DNA of 6,894 bases from a bacterium (GTDB lineage Bacteria > Margulisbacteria > Marinamargulisbacteria > SXXA01): the NCBI GenBank assembly GCA_947502965.1, contig CANNCG010000048.1, forward strand, positions 1-6,894. Direction: 5' to 3'. Positions 1 to 6,021 of this stretch are shown in pieces. The notes under the pieces are model-generated. The model worked only from the letters and a program-made list of their open reading frames with translations. It was not told the origin of the DNA and ran no database searches. Each line of letters opens with the position of its first letter. The stretch's first letter is position 1. Position numbers and translations under genes: made by a program.

Positions 1-17
1 TATACCTAGCACCCACG

Positions 18-38
18 AGGGGATCTACAACATCCCCT
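18..38. repeat. Short perfect hairpin, 7-bp stem
   Basis: AGGGGAT at 18-24 pairs perfectly with ATCCCCT at 32-38 around a 7-nt loop. No T-tract follows directly, so it is not a convincing terminator. It may mark the end of a gene lying upstream of the window. The rest of 1-189 is AT-rich and non-coding as far as I can see, with no start codon and ribosome-binding-site pair leading to a believable protein. Confidence 0.4.
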
Positions 39-189
39 TACACGATAGGATGTTCAAAACAGAAAAATGACGTTTTAGGCCTGAAAAATAGTCCCAAATC
101 ACCTTTTTAAATTTTTGTGCCTAATTCTTTCGTTTCGCGACAGCGCCAAAAAGCAGTGTAGAGCCCCCCGTGATGTGGTGCCAGACGAA

Positions 190-218
190 TTGCAGAATAT
201 CAAAGAAACATGCATAAT
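190..218 (+). promoter_or_regulatory. Sigma-70-type promoter for the skp-lpxD operon
   Basis: A -35 box TTGCAG (190-195) and a -10 box CATAAT (213-218) are separated by 17 nt. Transcription would start near 225, giving a leader of about 40 nt before the ATG at 266. This is the best promoter match in the non-coding stretch upstream. The assignment rests on sequence match only. Confidence 0.5.
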
Positions 219-265
219 ATCTCCCGCTAATGCCAGATACCGTCTGTAACCGAAAGGAAGTTCCC

Positions 266-718
266 ATGAAATTATCAAAAATAGTCTATTCCGCCCTCTT
301 GGTCGTAGGTCTTTCTCTCCCCGCTTTTGCAGACAACATTGGATTTTTGGACATGGAAAAATTCTTCTCCAGCTATAAAGAAGCCAAAAAAATCCAAGAA
401 GATATCAATACCCGTCGCGAAAGCTTCAAAAAATACGTGGATGATCGCCAAGAAAAAATCGAAGAAGCGATTAAGAAGAATAAAAAAGAAGACGAAATCA
501 ACAAAATGCGTCGCAAAGCAGAAGAAGAAGTTTCCCAAGAACAAAAGAAACTCATGCAGTATGAAATCGATGTACAACAACGCCTCTATGGCCGGGTGAT
601 GGATGTCGCGAGCCAAGTCGCCAAAGAATATGGCATTGACGTTGTTCTAGACAAACGCGTGGTCTATGCGGGTGGTTTTGATCTCACCGAATTTGTATTG
701 CAAAAATTCAACAAATAA
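266..718 (+). CDS. skp: Skp/OmpH-family periplasmic chaperone
   Basis: The product is a 150-residue exported protein of the OmpH/Skp family. These proteins act as trimeric holdases that carry unfolded outer-membrane proteins across the periplasm to the Bam complex. Residues 1-22 form a signal peptide: MKLSK, a hydrophobic core, and an AFA cleavage motif before Asp23. Residues about 30-110 are rich in Lys and Glu and predict the long coiled-coil tentacles. The C-terminal segment (GIDVVLDKRVVYAGGFDLTEFVLQKFNK) matches the family's closing strand and helix. I chose ATG 266 rather than an in-frame ATG at 230 because it has a ribosome-binding site (AAGGA, 254-258) and starts at the signal peptide. 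lpxD follows after 3 nt, the classic skp-lpxD pairing. Family membership is solid; the specific client role is inferred. Confidence 0.9.
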   Translation: MKLSKIVYSALLVVGLSLPAFADNIGFLDMEKFFSSYKEAKKIQEDINTRRESFKKYVDDRQEKIEEAIKKNKKEDEINKMRRKAEEEVSQEQKKLMQYEIDVQQRLYGRVMDVASQVAKEYGIDVVLDKRVVYAGGFDLTEFVLQKFNK

Positions 719-721
719 CAC

Positions 722-1705
722 GTGATCGCATTAGCGGCCTTGGCCCAAGCCTTGGGAGGGACCTGTTTTTCAGGTTCCTCCGTCCAAGTTCAGCATGTGG
801 CGACATTGGAATCTGCGACACCCAAAGACTTGATTTTCATTCTGGAGCCCCAACACCTCGCCAAGTTAGACCAGCTCTCCTTTGCGGCAGCCGTTGTGGG
901 ACAATCTATCCCCAGCGACCGTCCGCACATCGTGGTATCCAATCCACGCAAAGCACTCGCGCAAACCCTTCACATTCTCTATCCCCCAATACCCATCCCC
1001 CCATCACGGCATCCTATGGCGCTTATTGAGGGTACCGCTGAGCTCTCCGACACCGTCTCTGTCGCTGCCTTTTCTACTATAGGGGCCCGTAGCCATGTTG
1101 GTGCCAGAACCGTGCTTGCCGAAAGGGTGTCCCTTGGCTCAGATTGCCATGTCGGGAACGACTGCATTCTTTACCCGGGCGTTACCCTTTATCCTGGCAC
1201 ACAGCTTGGCGACAGGGTCATCGTCCATGCGGGCACTGTGATAGGCAGCGATGGCTTTGGCTATGTCTCAGATAGCAACGGGATACTCAAAATGCCCCAC
1301 ATTGGCCGAGTGGTGATCGAGAGCGATGTGGAAATCGGCGCAAACTGTACCATAGACCGTGGATGTCTCGGCGATACCCACCTGGGGCAAGGGGTCAAGA
1401 TCGACAATCTCGTGCATATTTCGCACAATACCGTGATCGGTAGTCATAGCATGATTGCGGCCCAATGTGGATTCGTGGGCAGTGCCACCGTAGGATCGCA
1501 GGTGCAGATGGGCGGACAAGTGGGCGTCAGCCGTGTTACGATCGGGAATGGCTGCATCGTTGCCTCCAAATCGGGTGTGACCAAGGATATTGCAGCCGGG
1601 ACACTGGTCTCTGGGTTTCCCGCATGGCCGCACCGAGACGAAATCCAAAAAGAAGCCTTCATTCGACGACTCTACAAAGAACACAGGAGAAAGAAAAATG
1701 CGTAA
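722..1705 (+). CDS. lpxD: UDP-3-O-acylglucosamine N-acyltransferase (LpxD)
   Basis: LpxD transfers a 3-hydroxyacyl chain from acyl carrier protein to the 2-amino group of UDP-3-O-acyl-glucosamine, the third step of lipid A synthesis in the cytoplasm. The 327-residue length is normal. Residues 1-95 form the N-terminal uridine-binding domain. Residues about 103-300 are hexapeptide repeats ([LIV]G-x4) forming a left-handed beta helix. SDGFGY (176-181) and DNLVHISHNTVIG (228-240) are signature segments, and His235 in SHN corresponds to the catalytic His of the E. coli enzyme. The C-terminal helix is basic (RRLYKEHRRKKNA). The start is GTG, with no clear Shine-Dalgarno and only 3 nt after the skp stop, so initiation probably depends on coupling with skp. 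In many genomes fabZ and lpxA follow; here a beta-barrel gene does. Confidence 0.95.
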   Translation: MIALAALAQALGGTCFSGSSVQVQHVATLESATPKDLIFILEPQHLAKLDQLSFAAAVVGQSIPSDRPHIVVSNPRKALAQTLHILYPPIPIPPSRHPMALIEGTAELSDTVSVAAFSTIGARSHVGARTVLAERVSLGSDCHVGNDCILYPGVTLYPGTQLGDRVIVHAGTVIGSDGFGYVSDSNGILKMPHIGRVVIESDVEIGANCTIDRGCLGDTHLGQGVKIDNLVHISHNTVIGSHSMIAAQCGFVGSATVGSQVQMGGQVGVSRVTIGNGCIVASKSGVTKDIAAGTLVSGFPAWPHRDEIQKEAFIRRLYKEHRRKKNA

Positions 1706-2549
1706 GTTACTCATACTATACCCGTTCCAAAATGAAACCCGGATTTCAAATCGTGACGGGAGCCTATTCTCATATGTGACCAGAACGATTTGGAAAGGCA
1801 TCCGCTCCCGGTTTTATTCCAGGCGACTATTGCAGTTCCTCTGGATAGGCGTAATCAAAATCTCATCCTTGAGGAACGGATCCCCTCATCGGGGATTGTA
1901 TTTTGGGATGGGTATATGTGGGGGACTGTTATGGGTGAATACCCTCATAGCCGCACCCACCCTCAATGGCCCGACAGGACTGATCTTGGTCCCCACCGCA
2001 GAATCCCTACAGTATAAAGAAATGAATGTGGGATTAGACTACAAACTATCGAACAGCAAACAACGTCATTTTTATAAATTCAATTTTGGCGAATTCAAAG
2101 GCGTCGAGCTGGGCATCGTCGGAGGGAGCGTTCCTACCGAAGGTGTGTTTGTGAATGCCAAGTATTATCTCATGTCTGATAACACACGGTTTCCACTCTC
2201 AATTGCACTAGGGGTTGAAAATTTGGGTGCTAAAAACAGCACTGGCGTTTACATGGTCGCCTCCAAGAAATTCCAAGGCGGTATCAGCGGCCATTTCGGA
2301 TTTTATGCGGGATTTGAAGAAGGCATCGATTTAGACCCTTCTATCATAGGCGGTGCAGAGTGGGTATTGGACAACCGCATCTCGCTACTGGCGGACGTTG
2401 TCGGCAAGAGACGCAAATACACGCTTAATACGGGTCTCCGATTTGCGATTTACCCCGACCTTCAGTTTCGGGCTTCCATCCTAGATCTCGGCAACAATTT
2501 GGATGAAAACATCTACACGATGGGCCTCACCTACAGCTCTTTTTTATAA
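1698..2549 (+). CDS. YjbH-like outer-membrane beta-barrel protein, N-terminus interrupted by a repeat
   Basis: From ATG 1698 the product is 283 residues. This ATG overlaps the lpxD stop by 8 nt and has a strong ribosome-binding site (AGGAGA, 1685-1690, 7-nt spacing), so it is the likely original start. Residues about 85-283 begin APTLNGPTGLILVPTAESL and continue as alternating strands ending YTMGLTYSSFL, resembling YjbH-type outer-membrane proteins. A signal-peptide-like stretch (GMGICGGLLWVNTLIAA) lies at residues 70-86, far too deep for a normal signal peptide. The first five residues, MRKLL, would make a natural n-region for it. Between them lies the 65-bp R repeat plus about 120 nt of basic, unconserved-looking sequence that stays in frame. 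Internal ATG 1908 would give 213 residues starting at the hydrophobic core, but with a weak ribosome-binding site. The gene may be functional with an odd N-terminus, or impaired in export. Function beyond outer-membrane location is unknown. Confidence 0.75.
   Translation: MRKLLILYPFQNETRISNRDGSLFSYVTRTIWKGIRSRFYSRRLLQFLWIGVIKISSLRNGSPHRGLYFGMGICGGLLWVNTLIAAPTLNGPTGLILVPTAESLQYKEMNVGLDYKLSNSKQRHFYKFNFGEFKGVELGIVGGSVPTEGVFVNAKYYLMSDNTRFPLSIALGVENLGAKNSTGVYMVASKKFQGGISGHFGFYAGFEEGIDLDPSIIGGAEWVLDNRISLLADVVGKRRKYTLNTGLRFAIYPDLQFRASILDLGNNLDENIYTMGLTYSSFL
1716..1780 (+). repeat. Interspersed repeat R, copy 1 (inside a gene)
   Basis: This 65-bp block matches 6245-6309 at 61 of 65 positions by hand count. 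It contains inverted CCCG (1738-1741) and CGGG (1757-1760) arms around the odd palindrome GATTTCAAATC (1742-1752). Here the symmetry reaches beyond the shared block: CAAATCGT (1747-1754) pairs with ACGATTTG (1785-1792), and CGGGAGC (1757-1763) with GCTCCCG (1804-1810). It sits in frame in the YjbH-like gene, from its sixth codon on. Read in that gene's frame, all four differences from copy 3 change an amino acid, so the element looks like DNA or RNA structure rather than a conserved peptide. Confidence 0.85.
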
Positions 2550-2635
2550 TGTGATTTTGGTGCTATGCGGTGAGGCGTTGTGGCGACGGATTTCGGCCTC
2601 GACTTGTTGTTTCACTTCTCAACGTGCAAAGCCGG

Positions 2636-2671
2636 TGCCCCGTTAGGGGGCAAGCGCATCATTTAATTTTT
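2636..2671 (+). terminator. Possible terminator after the envelope operon
   Basis: TGCCCC (2636-2641) pairs with GGGGCA (2647-2652) around a GTTAG loop. A T-rich stretch (TTTAATTTTT, 2662-2671) follows, but 9 nt after the stem, so it is not a textbook intrinsic terminator. It lies 87 nt past the beta-barrel stop and ahead of tRNA-Leu, a sensible place for one. I see no gene in 2550-2715. Confidence 0.4.
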
Positions 2672-2673
2672 AC

Positions 2674-2703
2674 TTGTGCAATTGGGCTGCATAGCGTCAC
2701 AAT
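2674..2703 (+). promoter_or_regulatory. Possible promoter for tRNA-Leu and prmC
   Basis: TTGTGC (2674-2679) and CACAAT (2698-2703) with an 18-nt spacer would start transcription near 2710, six bases before the mature tRNA. Both boxes are imperfect. Position relative to the tRNA is the main support. Confidence 0.35.
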
Positions 2704-2715
2704 ATCCGACCGGTC

Positions 2716-2803
2716 GCCGGGGTGGTGAAATGGTAGACACGACGGACTTAAAATCCGTTGACCCTAAACAGTCGTGCCGGTTCAAGTCCGGCCCTCGGTA
2801 CCA
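2716..2803 (+). tRNA. tRNA-Leu(TAA), reads UUA
   Basis: This 88-nt class II tRNA folds completely. The acceptor stem is 2716-2722 with 2793-2799, followed by discriminator A2800 and an encoded CCA (2801-2803). The anticodon stem ACGGA/TCCGT (2742-2746, 2754-2758) carries loop CTTAAAA with anticodon TAA at 2749-2751. A long variable arm around 2760-2775 pairs GAC with GTC, as expected for leucine. The T stem GCCGG/CCGGC surrounds TTCAAGT. The first acceptor pair is a G-U wobble (G2716, T2799), with a second G-U at G2720-T2795, slightly unusual but compatible with function. Confidence 0.95.
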
Positions 2804-2820
2804 CAAACAACACACTCTAT

Positions 2821-3702
2821 ATGACAAAGCCTCTCTATACTTGTTTTGCCACACTCTGCCAGGAACTGGCCTCGTCAGGTCAAACAGAAGCCCAAGCCGA
2901 AGCATGGCATATCCTCACCCACGTCACAGGGGCCAACCGCACCGCCCTGCTCACCCAATGGCGGGAAACCCTTTCCCGCGGCACCCAAAGACAACTTGCA
3001 AGCATTCTACGCCAGCGTAAAACAGGGATGCCCTTGGCCTATATTTTAGGAAAATGGTGGTTTTGCGGACACCTTATCGCCATACACAAGGGGGTGCTCA
3101 TCCCGAGACCAGAGACGGAGCTTTTGGTCAGCGTTGCCCAGACCTTTATTCAAAAAGACACCCATATCTTTGAATTGGGGGTAGGCTCTGGCGCCATCCC
3201 CATGGCGCTGGCCATGACCCAAAATATTCATTATGACGGATGGGATGTCAGCAAACGGGCGATCATAAATGCCCAAGAAAATCTGGCCGCCTATGGCCAG
3301 TCACAGATACGATTGCACCATCAAAGCTTTTTTGCCAAAACAGCCTACTGGCGCAAGTCCAGGCATGCCTCTGGACATATCCTCTTTGTGAGCAATCCGC
3401 CATATATTCCACCAGAGGACATGTCAGGTCTCCAGGCGGAAGTCCACTATGAGCCCAAAAAGGCCTTGGTTGGCGGATACGCGGGGCTCTCGTTTTACAA
3501 ACGCCTATTCACGCAATGTCTTCGGCAGAGCACCCCATGTCACATGGTGGTGGAAGTCGGCATTTCCCAATCGGGACCCCTCTCTGCGCTGTTAGAAAAG
3601 TATCCCAACTATGCGCATACCTGGCATGTCGACCTTGCCGATATTCCACGCGTTTTGGCCATCTTCCCCACGGAGAGTATCACCCCCCTCCCACATAAAT
3701 AA
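2821..3702 (+). CDS. prmC: Peptide chain release factor N5-glutamine methyltransferase (PrmC/HemK)
   Basis: PrmC uses S-adenosylmethionine to methylate the glutamine of the GGQ motif in release factors RF1 and RF2, which speeds peptide release. The product is 293 residues, close to the E. coli enzyme. The N-terminal helical domain (about 1-85) binds the release factor. RPETELL (96-102) is a family signature. FELGVGSGAI (117-126) is the S-adenosylmethionine-binding loop, and NPPYIPPED (192-200) is the catalytic motif that holds the substrate glutamine. I chose ATG 2821 over an in-frame TTG at 2758 because the latter lies inside tRNA-Leu. There is no clear Shine-Dalgarno, and only 17 nt separate tRNA and start codon, so the mRNA is probably released by tRNA 3'-end processing. 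Its usual partner prfA is not in view. Confidence 0.93.
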   Translation: MTKPLYTCFATLCQELASSGQTEAQAEAWHILTHVTGANRTALLTQWRETLSRGTQRQLASILRQRKTGMPLAYILGKWWFCGHLIAIHKGVLIPRPETELLVSVAQTFIQKDTHIFELGVGSGAIPMALAMTQNIHYDGWDVSKRAIINAQENLAAYGQSQIRLHHQSFFAKTAYWRKSRHASGHILFVSNPPYIPPEDMSGLQAEVHYEPKKALVGGYAGLSFYKRLFTQCLRQSTPCHMVVEVGISQSGPLSALLEKYPNYAHTWHVDLADIPRVLAIFPTESITPLPHK

Positions 3703-3744
3703 GGGCTTGTCTTTTTTTTGAGATAGCGCCGTGTTGCAAGCCCT
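3702..3744. repeat. Inverted repeat with a T8 tract in its loop
   Basis: AGGGCTTG (3702-3709) and CAAGCCCT (3737-3744) are perfect inverted copies 27 nt apart, starting at the prmC stop codon. The T8 run (3712-3719) sits in the loop rather than after the stem, so this is not a standard terminator. The right arm overlaps the -35 box of the proposed DUF2237 promoter, so an operator is possible. Confidence 0.45.
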
Positions 3745-3761
3745 AGCTCCCGTGCTACAAT
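3734..3761 (+). promoter_or_regulatory. Promoter of the DUF2237 gene, leaderless geometry
   Basis: TTGCAA (3734-3739) and TACAAT (3756-3761) are each one mismatch from consensus, with a 16-nt spacer. The expected transcription start, about 7 nt after the -10 box, falls at the A of the start codon (3768). No Shine-Dalgarno is present between promoter and gene, which fits a leaderless mRNA. Confidence 0.5.
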
Positions 3762-3767
3762 ATCCCC

Positions 3768-4181
3768 ATGCCCCACATAGATCTCAACGTTCTAGGAGCC
3801 CCCTTAAAATCATGCTGCATAGATCCCCTCACCGGGTTTTACAGGACAGGCTATTGTCAGGTTGGCCCAGAAGACATTGGCGTGCATGCCGTTTGCATCG
3901 AGGCCACAGAAGACTTTTTGGCCTTTTCAAAAGCCGCAGGTAACGATCTCTCAACCCCAAATCCCCACTATGGGTTTCCAGGATTAAAGCCCGGAGACAG
4001 CTGGTGTCTCTGTGCCCCCCGCTGGCAAGAGGCCCTCGAAAAAGGCATTGCGCCACCCGTCTATCTCGCGGCTACCCACGAAGAAGCCCTTACCTACAGT
4101 GACCTACAAGACCTGAAGCGCCATGCCTTGGATGGCGATGTCAACGATCTACTCAATGACCTGAGACAAAAAAAGAGATAA
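3768..4181 (+). CDS. DUF2237 family protein
   Basis: The product is a 137-residue soluble protein with no signal peptide. Conserved family blocks are visible in order: LNVLGAPLKSCCIDPLTGFY (6-25), the GPEDIGVHAVC segment (33-43), the FSKAAGNDLSTP segment (53-64), GFPGLKPGDSWCLCAPRW (69-86) and APPVYLAATHEEAL (95-108). Six cysteines (16, 17, 30, 43, 80, 82) lie mostly in these blocks and might bind metal or serve redox chemistry, but that is speculation. The biochemical function of this family is not known to me. The start is the only ATG ahead of the conserved region and follows its own promoter. It sits as a single gene between prmC and the infC operon, with no functional hint from neighbours. 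Confidence 0.85.
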   Translation: MPHIDLNVLGAPLKSCCIDPLTGFYRTGYCQVGPEDIGVHAVCIEATEDFLAFSKAAGNDLSTPNPHYGFPGLKPGDSWCLCAPRWQEALEKGIAPPVYLAATHEEALTYSDLQDLKRHALDGDVNDLLNDLRQKKR

Positions 4182-4220
4182 ACGCAAGCCGTAGCACCTC
4201 TACAAAATATCACCCAGCCT

Positions 4221-4250
4221 TTGACACTCAAAAAATGCTAGTGGTATACT
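4221..4250 (+). promoter_or_regulatory. Strong promoter of the infC-rpmI-rplT operon
   Basis: The -35 box is a perfect TTGACA (4221-4226). The -10 box is TATACT (4245-4250), preceded by an extended -10 TGG (4242-4244), with an 18-nt spacer. Transcription should start near 4257, leaving a leader of only about 27 nt before the infC start. That is too short for an L20-type leader structure upstream of infC. Confidence 0.8.
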
Positions 4251-4270
4251 CGTCGGGTTATTTTTACACT

Positions 4271-4286
4271 AGGAGGCGTCCCCATA
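4271..4286 (+). promoter_or_regulatory. infC ribosome-binding site with AUA start codon
   Basis: A perfect AGGAGG (4271-4276) is followed after 7 nt by ATA (4284-4286), in frame with the IF3 sequence. The next in-frame candidate, TTG at 4299, is 22 nt away from AGGAGG, too far. The ATG at 4294 is out of frame and hits TGA at once. The spacing therefore decides for AUA. Confidence 0.75.
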
Positions 4287-4784
4287 AAAACTTATGTTTT
4301 GAATGAGAAAATTCGTACAAAAGAAGTGCGATTGGTAGGAAATGAAGGCGAGCAGTTTGGCGTGGTCTCTTTGGAGGCTGCTTTGGCAAAGGCCAAGGAG
4401 TCGGATTTGGATTTGATGTTGGTCGCAGAAACAGCGAAACCCCCAGTCTGCAAACTGGTCAACTTTGGACAATTTAAGTACCAACAGCAAAAAAAAGAAA
4501 AACAGTCCAAAAAGATGTCCAAAGCCCATGTCACCAAAGAACTGAAATTAAGTCCTAAAATTTCTGAGAACGACTTTATGGTACGGGTTTCCAGAGGACG
4601 TGAGTTTCTGGGAAAAGGACACAAGATTAAGATTACCGTTATGTTCCGAGGTCGTGAGATCATCCATCCCGAATTAGGACACGGCGTAATCGAAAAATTT
4701 CTTGAAAAAATTGCCGATATCGGGGTCCTCGAAAGTCGGAGTCAATCCGGCAGGATGATGCTGGCCTTCGTGAATCCCAAATAG
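4284..4784 (+). CDS. infC: Translation initiation factor IF-3
   Basis: IF-3 binds the 30S subunit, keeps it apart from 50S and checks the start codon and initiator tRNA. From the ATA the product is 166 residues, in the normal range. The N-terminal domain starts (M)KTYVLNEKIRTKEVRLVGNEGEQFGVVSLEEA-like and contains the signature TAKPPVCKLVNFGQFKYQ. A lysine-rich linker (QQKKEKQSKKMSKAH) follows, then the C-terminal domain with KELKLSPKISENDF and KGHKIKITVMFRGREI. The AUA start fits the known habit of infC genes to use AUU, AUC or AUA, so that IF-3 itself rejects its own start and represses its translation when abundant. It leads the operon; rpmI follows 24 nt after the stop. Confidence 0.93.
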   Translation: MKTYVLNEKIRTKEVRLVGNEGEQFGVVSLEAALAKAKESDLDLMLVAETAKPPVCKLVNFGQFKYQQQKKEKQSKKMSKAHVTKELKLSPKISENDFMVRVSRGREFLGKGHKIKITVMFRGREIIHPELGHGVIEKFLEKIADIGVLESRSQSGRMMLAFVNPK

Positions 4785-4808
4785 CTACATTTTTAGAAAG
4801 AGGACATC

Positions 4809-5012
4809 ATGAAGCAGAAACTAAAAACAAAGAAAGCGGCTGCAAAGCGCTTCAAAATCACAGGCACAGGTAAAGTAATGGTCAATTCCGCAGGAAGACG
4901 CCATCTATTGGAAAAAAAGCGTAAAAATGGCAAACGTCAAAAGCGCAAGTATGCTCAGGTATCCCCATCTGACATGAACAAGATCAAAGCCTGTTTACCA
5001 GGCATATTTTAA
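4809..5012 (+). CDS. rpmI: Ribosomal protein bL35
   Basis: This 67-residue, very basic protein is a late-assembling part of the large ribosomal subunit. The start MKQKLKTKKAAAKRFKITGTGKV and the central HLLEKKRKNGKRQKRK are typical of bL35. The ribosome-binding site is AGAGGA (4799-4804). Position between infC and rplT confirms it. In some bacteria L20 represses this gene through RNA structure at the end of infC; I could not identify such a fold here by eye. Confidence 0.96.
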   Translation: MKQKLKTKKAAAKRFKITGTGKVMVNSAGRRHLLEKKRKNGKRQKRKYAQVSPSDMNKIKACLPGIF

Positions 5013-5024
5013 GAGGAGTAAAGA

Positions 5025-5384
5025 ATGGCACGCGTAAAACGTGGGAATGTCGCCCGTAACCGACGCAAAAAGATATTAAAGCTGGCAAAAGGGTTTCGCG
5101 CCTCTTTGTCAAAGCTGTTCCGCCCTGCCCGTCAGGCCGTCATCAATGCCCTGTATCATGCATACAATGACCGTCGTAATCGCAAAGGTGATTTCCGTGG
5201 CCTTTGGATCACACGTATCAATGCGGGATTGTCTCAACAAGGCTTGAGCTATTCCAAATTCATGGGCGAAGTCAAAGCCCAAAATATTCAAGTAAATCGT
5301 AAAATGTTGGCAGAAATGGCCTACAATCATCCTGAAACCTTTCAGGCTCTTGTAGAAAAAGTAACTGCAAACGCAAAAGTCTAA
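5025..5384 (+). CDS. rplT: Ribosomal protein bL20
   Basis: This 119-residue protein binds 23S rRNA early in assembly of the large subunit. It has the family start MARVKRGNVARNRRKKILKLAKGF, the long basic N-terminal helix, and a C-terminal globular half with the RGLWITRINAGLSQQGLSYSKFM segment. Length is standard. The ribosome-binding site AGGAG (5014-5018) lies 6 nt before the ATG, and the gap from rpmI is 12 nt. pheS, which often comes next, is absent; a bifunctional-nuclease gene takes its place. Confidence 0.97.
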   Translation: MARVKRGNVARNRRKKILKLAKGFRASLSKLFRPARQAVINALYHAYNDRRNRKGDFRGLWITRINAGLSQQGLSYSKFMGEVKAQNIQVNRKMLAEMAYNHPETFQALVEKVTANAKV

Positions 5385-5405
5385 GAAACGCGGAGGAGCT
5401 CTTTC

Positions 5406-5900
5406 ATGATCGAAATGCAATTGGGCGGTTTGGGTTTTGACCCGAAAAACATGTCTCCGATTGTGCTATTGCGCGATATGGAAGAGCGTAACTTCCTTCC
5501 GATTTGGATTGGGATGTTCGAGGCTGCCGCCATCGCGATGGAGCTCCAGGAGTTCAAACCCCCAAGACCCATGACCCACGACCTTTTGGTCAAGCTGGTC
5601 AGTTCCCTCAAAGGAACTGTCAAGCGTGTGACCATCACCGAAATCGTGGACAACACTTTTTTTGCTCAGATCGAGGTTGTCCCTGAAGGCCAAAAAGAGC
5701 CGCTCCAGGTAGATGCCCGTCCCTCAGATGCCATTGCTATTGCCGTACGTACAGGGGCCGGCATTTTTGTCTCGGAAACGGTCATGATCAAAGCCAAAAT
5801 CGTAAACGCCGAAAAAGACGAAGAAGACACCCAGAAGTTTCGGGATTTTATCGATACAATCAACCCCGACGATTTCTCAAAGTACTTCGACGCCAGATAG
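5406..5900 (+). CDS. Bifunctional nuclease domain protein (BFN, DUF151)
   Basis: The 164-residue product is a single BFN (DUF151) domain with a short acidic tail. Clear family motifs are FLPIWIGMFEAAAIAMEL (residues 30-47), the PRPMTHDLL segment (54-62) and VDARPSDAIAIAVRTG (102-117), followed by IFVSETVM. Plant members have been reported to cleave DNA and RNA; the role of bacterial members is poorly known, so nuclease activity here is a family inference. The tail (KDEEDTQKFRDFIDTINPDDFSKYF) resembles those of other bacterial members. The ribosome-binding site AGGAG (5394-5398) is 7 nt before ATG, and the gap from rplT is 21 nt, so it is very likely part of the ribosomal operon. Confidence 0.88.
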   Translation: MIEMQLGGLGFDPKNMSPIVLLRDMEERNFLPIWIGMFEAAAIAMELQEFKPPRPMTHDLLVKLVSSLKGTVKRVTITEIVDNTFFAQIEVVPEGQKEPLQVDARPSDAIAIAVRTGAGIFVSETVMIKAKIVNAEKDEEDTQKFRDFIDTINPDDFSKYFDAR

Positions 5901-5920
5901 CTGTTCTTTTTTTCTATTAT

Positions 5921-5997
<77 letters not shown>

Positions 5998-6003
5998 TTA
6001 ATG

Positions 6004-6021
6004 ATACCCGTTCCAAAATGA
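6004..6021 (+). repeat. Repeat R, 18-nt partial copy (copy 2)
   Basis: ATACCCGTTCCAAAATGA is identical to 1718-1735 of copy 1. The match stops at 6021, exactly where the predicted 3' end of the group II intron remnant lies at 6022. It is best read as the 3' exon half of an R element split by the intron. Confidence 0.7.

Noticed and set aside
275..616. Phe-rich open frame on the - strand opposite skp
   Set aside because: The Phe-rich composition is just the complement of the Lys/Glu-rich coiled coil. No ribosome-binding site or recognisable domain.
1268..1801. Open frame of 177 codons on the - strand opposite lpxD
   Set aside because: It is antisense to the conserved hexapeptide region of lpxD. 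Its start lies in and beside repeat R, and the long opening follows from codon bias of lpxD.
1710..1889. Possible target-site duplication CTCAT at 1710-1714 and 1885-1889 bordering the inserted segment
   Set aside because: Five bases also occur at 1862-1866, and the 175-nt distance would not keep the original frame. Too weak to define the insertion ends.
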